The notes under the pieces were generated by a model, which was given only the letters and a program-made list of their open reading frames with translations, ran no database searches and was not told the DNA's origin. A stretch of DNA of 20,294 nt from positions 2,776 through 23,069 of IMG/VR virus record IMGVR_UViG_3300002231_001599. One strand, given 5' to 3'. The stretch comes from a virus. The position numbers and the translations under genes were made by a program. Shown here in pieces: positions 19,702 to 20,294 of the stretch (the stretch's first letter is position 1; the number at the start of each line of letters is the position of its first letter).

Positions 19702-20235
19702 ATGCGAAAAACGCTTCCAGATGAACACGGATGGTATTGGTCGAAGTCGCCAAGCGACGGCGATTGGTGCATGGCGTTTGTCAACATGAACCGCGAAACG
19801 ATCACGCTTTTCGATGGTGTCGATCCGCGAAACGACCAGATTGAATACCCAATGGACGAGTTTGAAAACAGCGACCGGCATTGGTACGGGCCGTTCAACT
19901 GCCCTGGTACGGACTTCGGCCAGCACACGATTGTCATGGAGGAGGAACAGCACCAAAAGGCAGAGCGGGACGGCGAGGCAATCGTAGTGACGTATGCCGA
20001 CTTCCACCACTGTGACGACCTGCACTCAAGTATCGCAATAGTAGGGAGATGCAGCGAGGAAGCAGCCAGGGCGATTACCCAGCGTGAGACGCGAGAAATG
20101 GGCATAGAAAGCAAACTCGTCAAGTTGTGTCGTGAGCTTGATACGGAACTGGACGGTGTTCGTTTGCCTGCCACCGCTGCTGCCGTTGCTAACGGCATCA
20201 GGTGTACGCTTGAGCGACTGGAGGACAACGCATGA
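19702..20235 (+). CDS. Hypothetical protein, early region
   Basis: 177 residues. ATG 19702 with AGGAG eight bases upstream. The N-terminal domain is a compact Trp/Gly-rich fold: 'DEHGWYWSKSPSDGDWCMAFVNMNRETITLFDGVD', and 'HWYGPFNCPG'. Short phage proteins with 'GxYWxK......W.......WYGP' patterns are common and of unknown function. The C-terminal part is helical with 'ESKLVKLCRELDTELDGVRLPA'. It follows the repeat-bearing gap after the ParB-like gene and is ATGA-coupled to the next gene. Confidence 0.65.
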   Translation: MRKTLPDEHGWYWSKSPSDGDWCMAFVNMNRETITLFDGVDPRNDQIEYPMDEFENSDRHWYGPFNCPGTDFGQHTIVMEEEQHQKAERDGEAIVVTYADFHHCDDLHSSIAIVGRCSEEAARAITQRETREMGIESKLVKLCRELDTELDGVRLPATAAAVANGIRCTLERLEDNA

Positions 20236-20294
20236 CATGGAATCCAAGCAAAGAGGTCGCAGTCGCCAGGGACGCAGCAGAGGCGTTAGACGAC
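20232..20294 (+). CDS. Hypothetical phage protein, N-terminus only
   Basis: Only 21 codons are visible: ATG 20232 overlaps the preceding stop (ATGA) and the window ends in frame. The start 'NPSKEVAVARDAAEAL' resembles the short phage proteins that begin with '(P)xxEVxxARD(F/A)AxxF', of unknown function. The rest lies beyond the window. Confidence 0.5.
   Translation, partial: MTWNPSKEVAVARDAAEALDD

Noticed and set aside
1-20294. CRISPR array, insertion sequence, integrase or att site
   Set aside because: No regularly spaced repeats with unique spacers, no transposase-like or recombinase-like protein, and no long flanking repeats were seen on either strand.

Overview
The window reads as a dense, mosaic tailed-phage genome or prophage with a high-GC Planctomycetota (probably Pirellulales) host. 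Two things point to the host: the RimI-type acetyltransferase at 14037-14531 has the sequence style I associate with planctomycete RimI, and the short structural genes resemble planctomycete prophage genes. Both are impressions from memory, not a database search. No integrase, terminase or att site is visible, so I cannot tell an integrated prophage from a free phage contig.

Left part, 1-11749, + strand: the head-tail operon of a siphovirus-like (HK97-type) phage in canonical order. It holds the portal C-terminus (split by a +1 frameshift), prohead protease, major capsid protein, small head proteins, gp6-like connector, head-tail joining protein, gp10-like protein, DUF3168-like tail completion protein, tail tube, a tail assembly chaperone with a textbook -1 slippery site (AAAAAAC), and a short tape measure protein. 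Distal tail or unknown structural proteins follow, including a Cys-rich protein with an internal duplication. The last gene encodes a zinc-ribbon segment joined in frame to a holin-like hairpin. Stop/start overlaps are frequent, so translation is probably coupled.

Middle, 11750-15480: a switch region with mixed orientation. A minus-strand pair (one-TM coiled-coil protein and an SNase-type nuclease) converges on the structural operon. Then come a strong terminator, palindromes and 10-bp tandem repeats, a small basic protein, a cluster of TTCGGAA/TTCCGAA motifs, an excisionase-like HTH gene, and a zinc-ribbon (primase-like) reading frame that looks frameshifted. A minus-strand group follows: a 42-aa ORF, a zinc-ribbon protein, an AT-hook/RHH protein and the RimI-like GNAT. 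The RHH-GNAT pair has the gene order of GNAT-RHH toxin-antitoxin systems.

Right part, 15490-20294, + strand: small early or regulatory genes. They include a protein joining an N-terminal HTH-like segment to a sigma-70 region 4, zinc-ribbon proteins, a probable structured RNA (promoter, nested stems, strong terminator; 17746-17925), a phage zinc-ribbon protein, a ParB-like protein carrying a perfect palindrome inside its gene, and two further unknowns, one cut by the window end. A second RNA-like unit of similar design lies between the protease and capsid genes (1462-1595).
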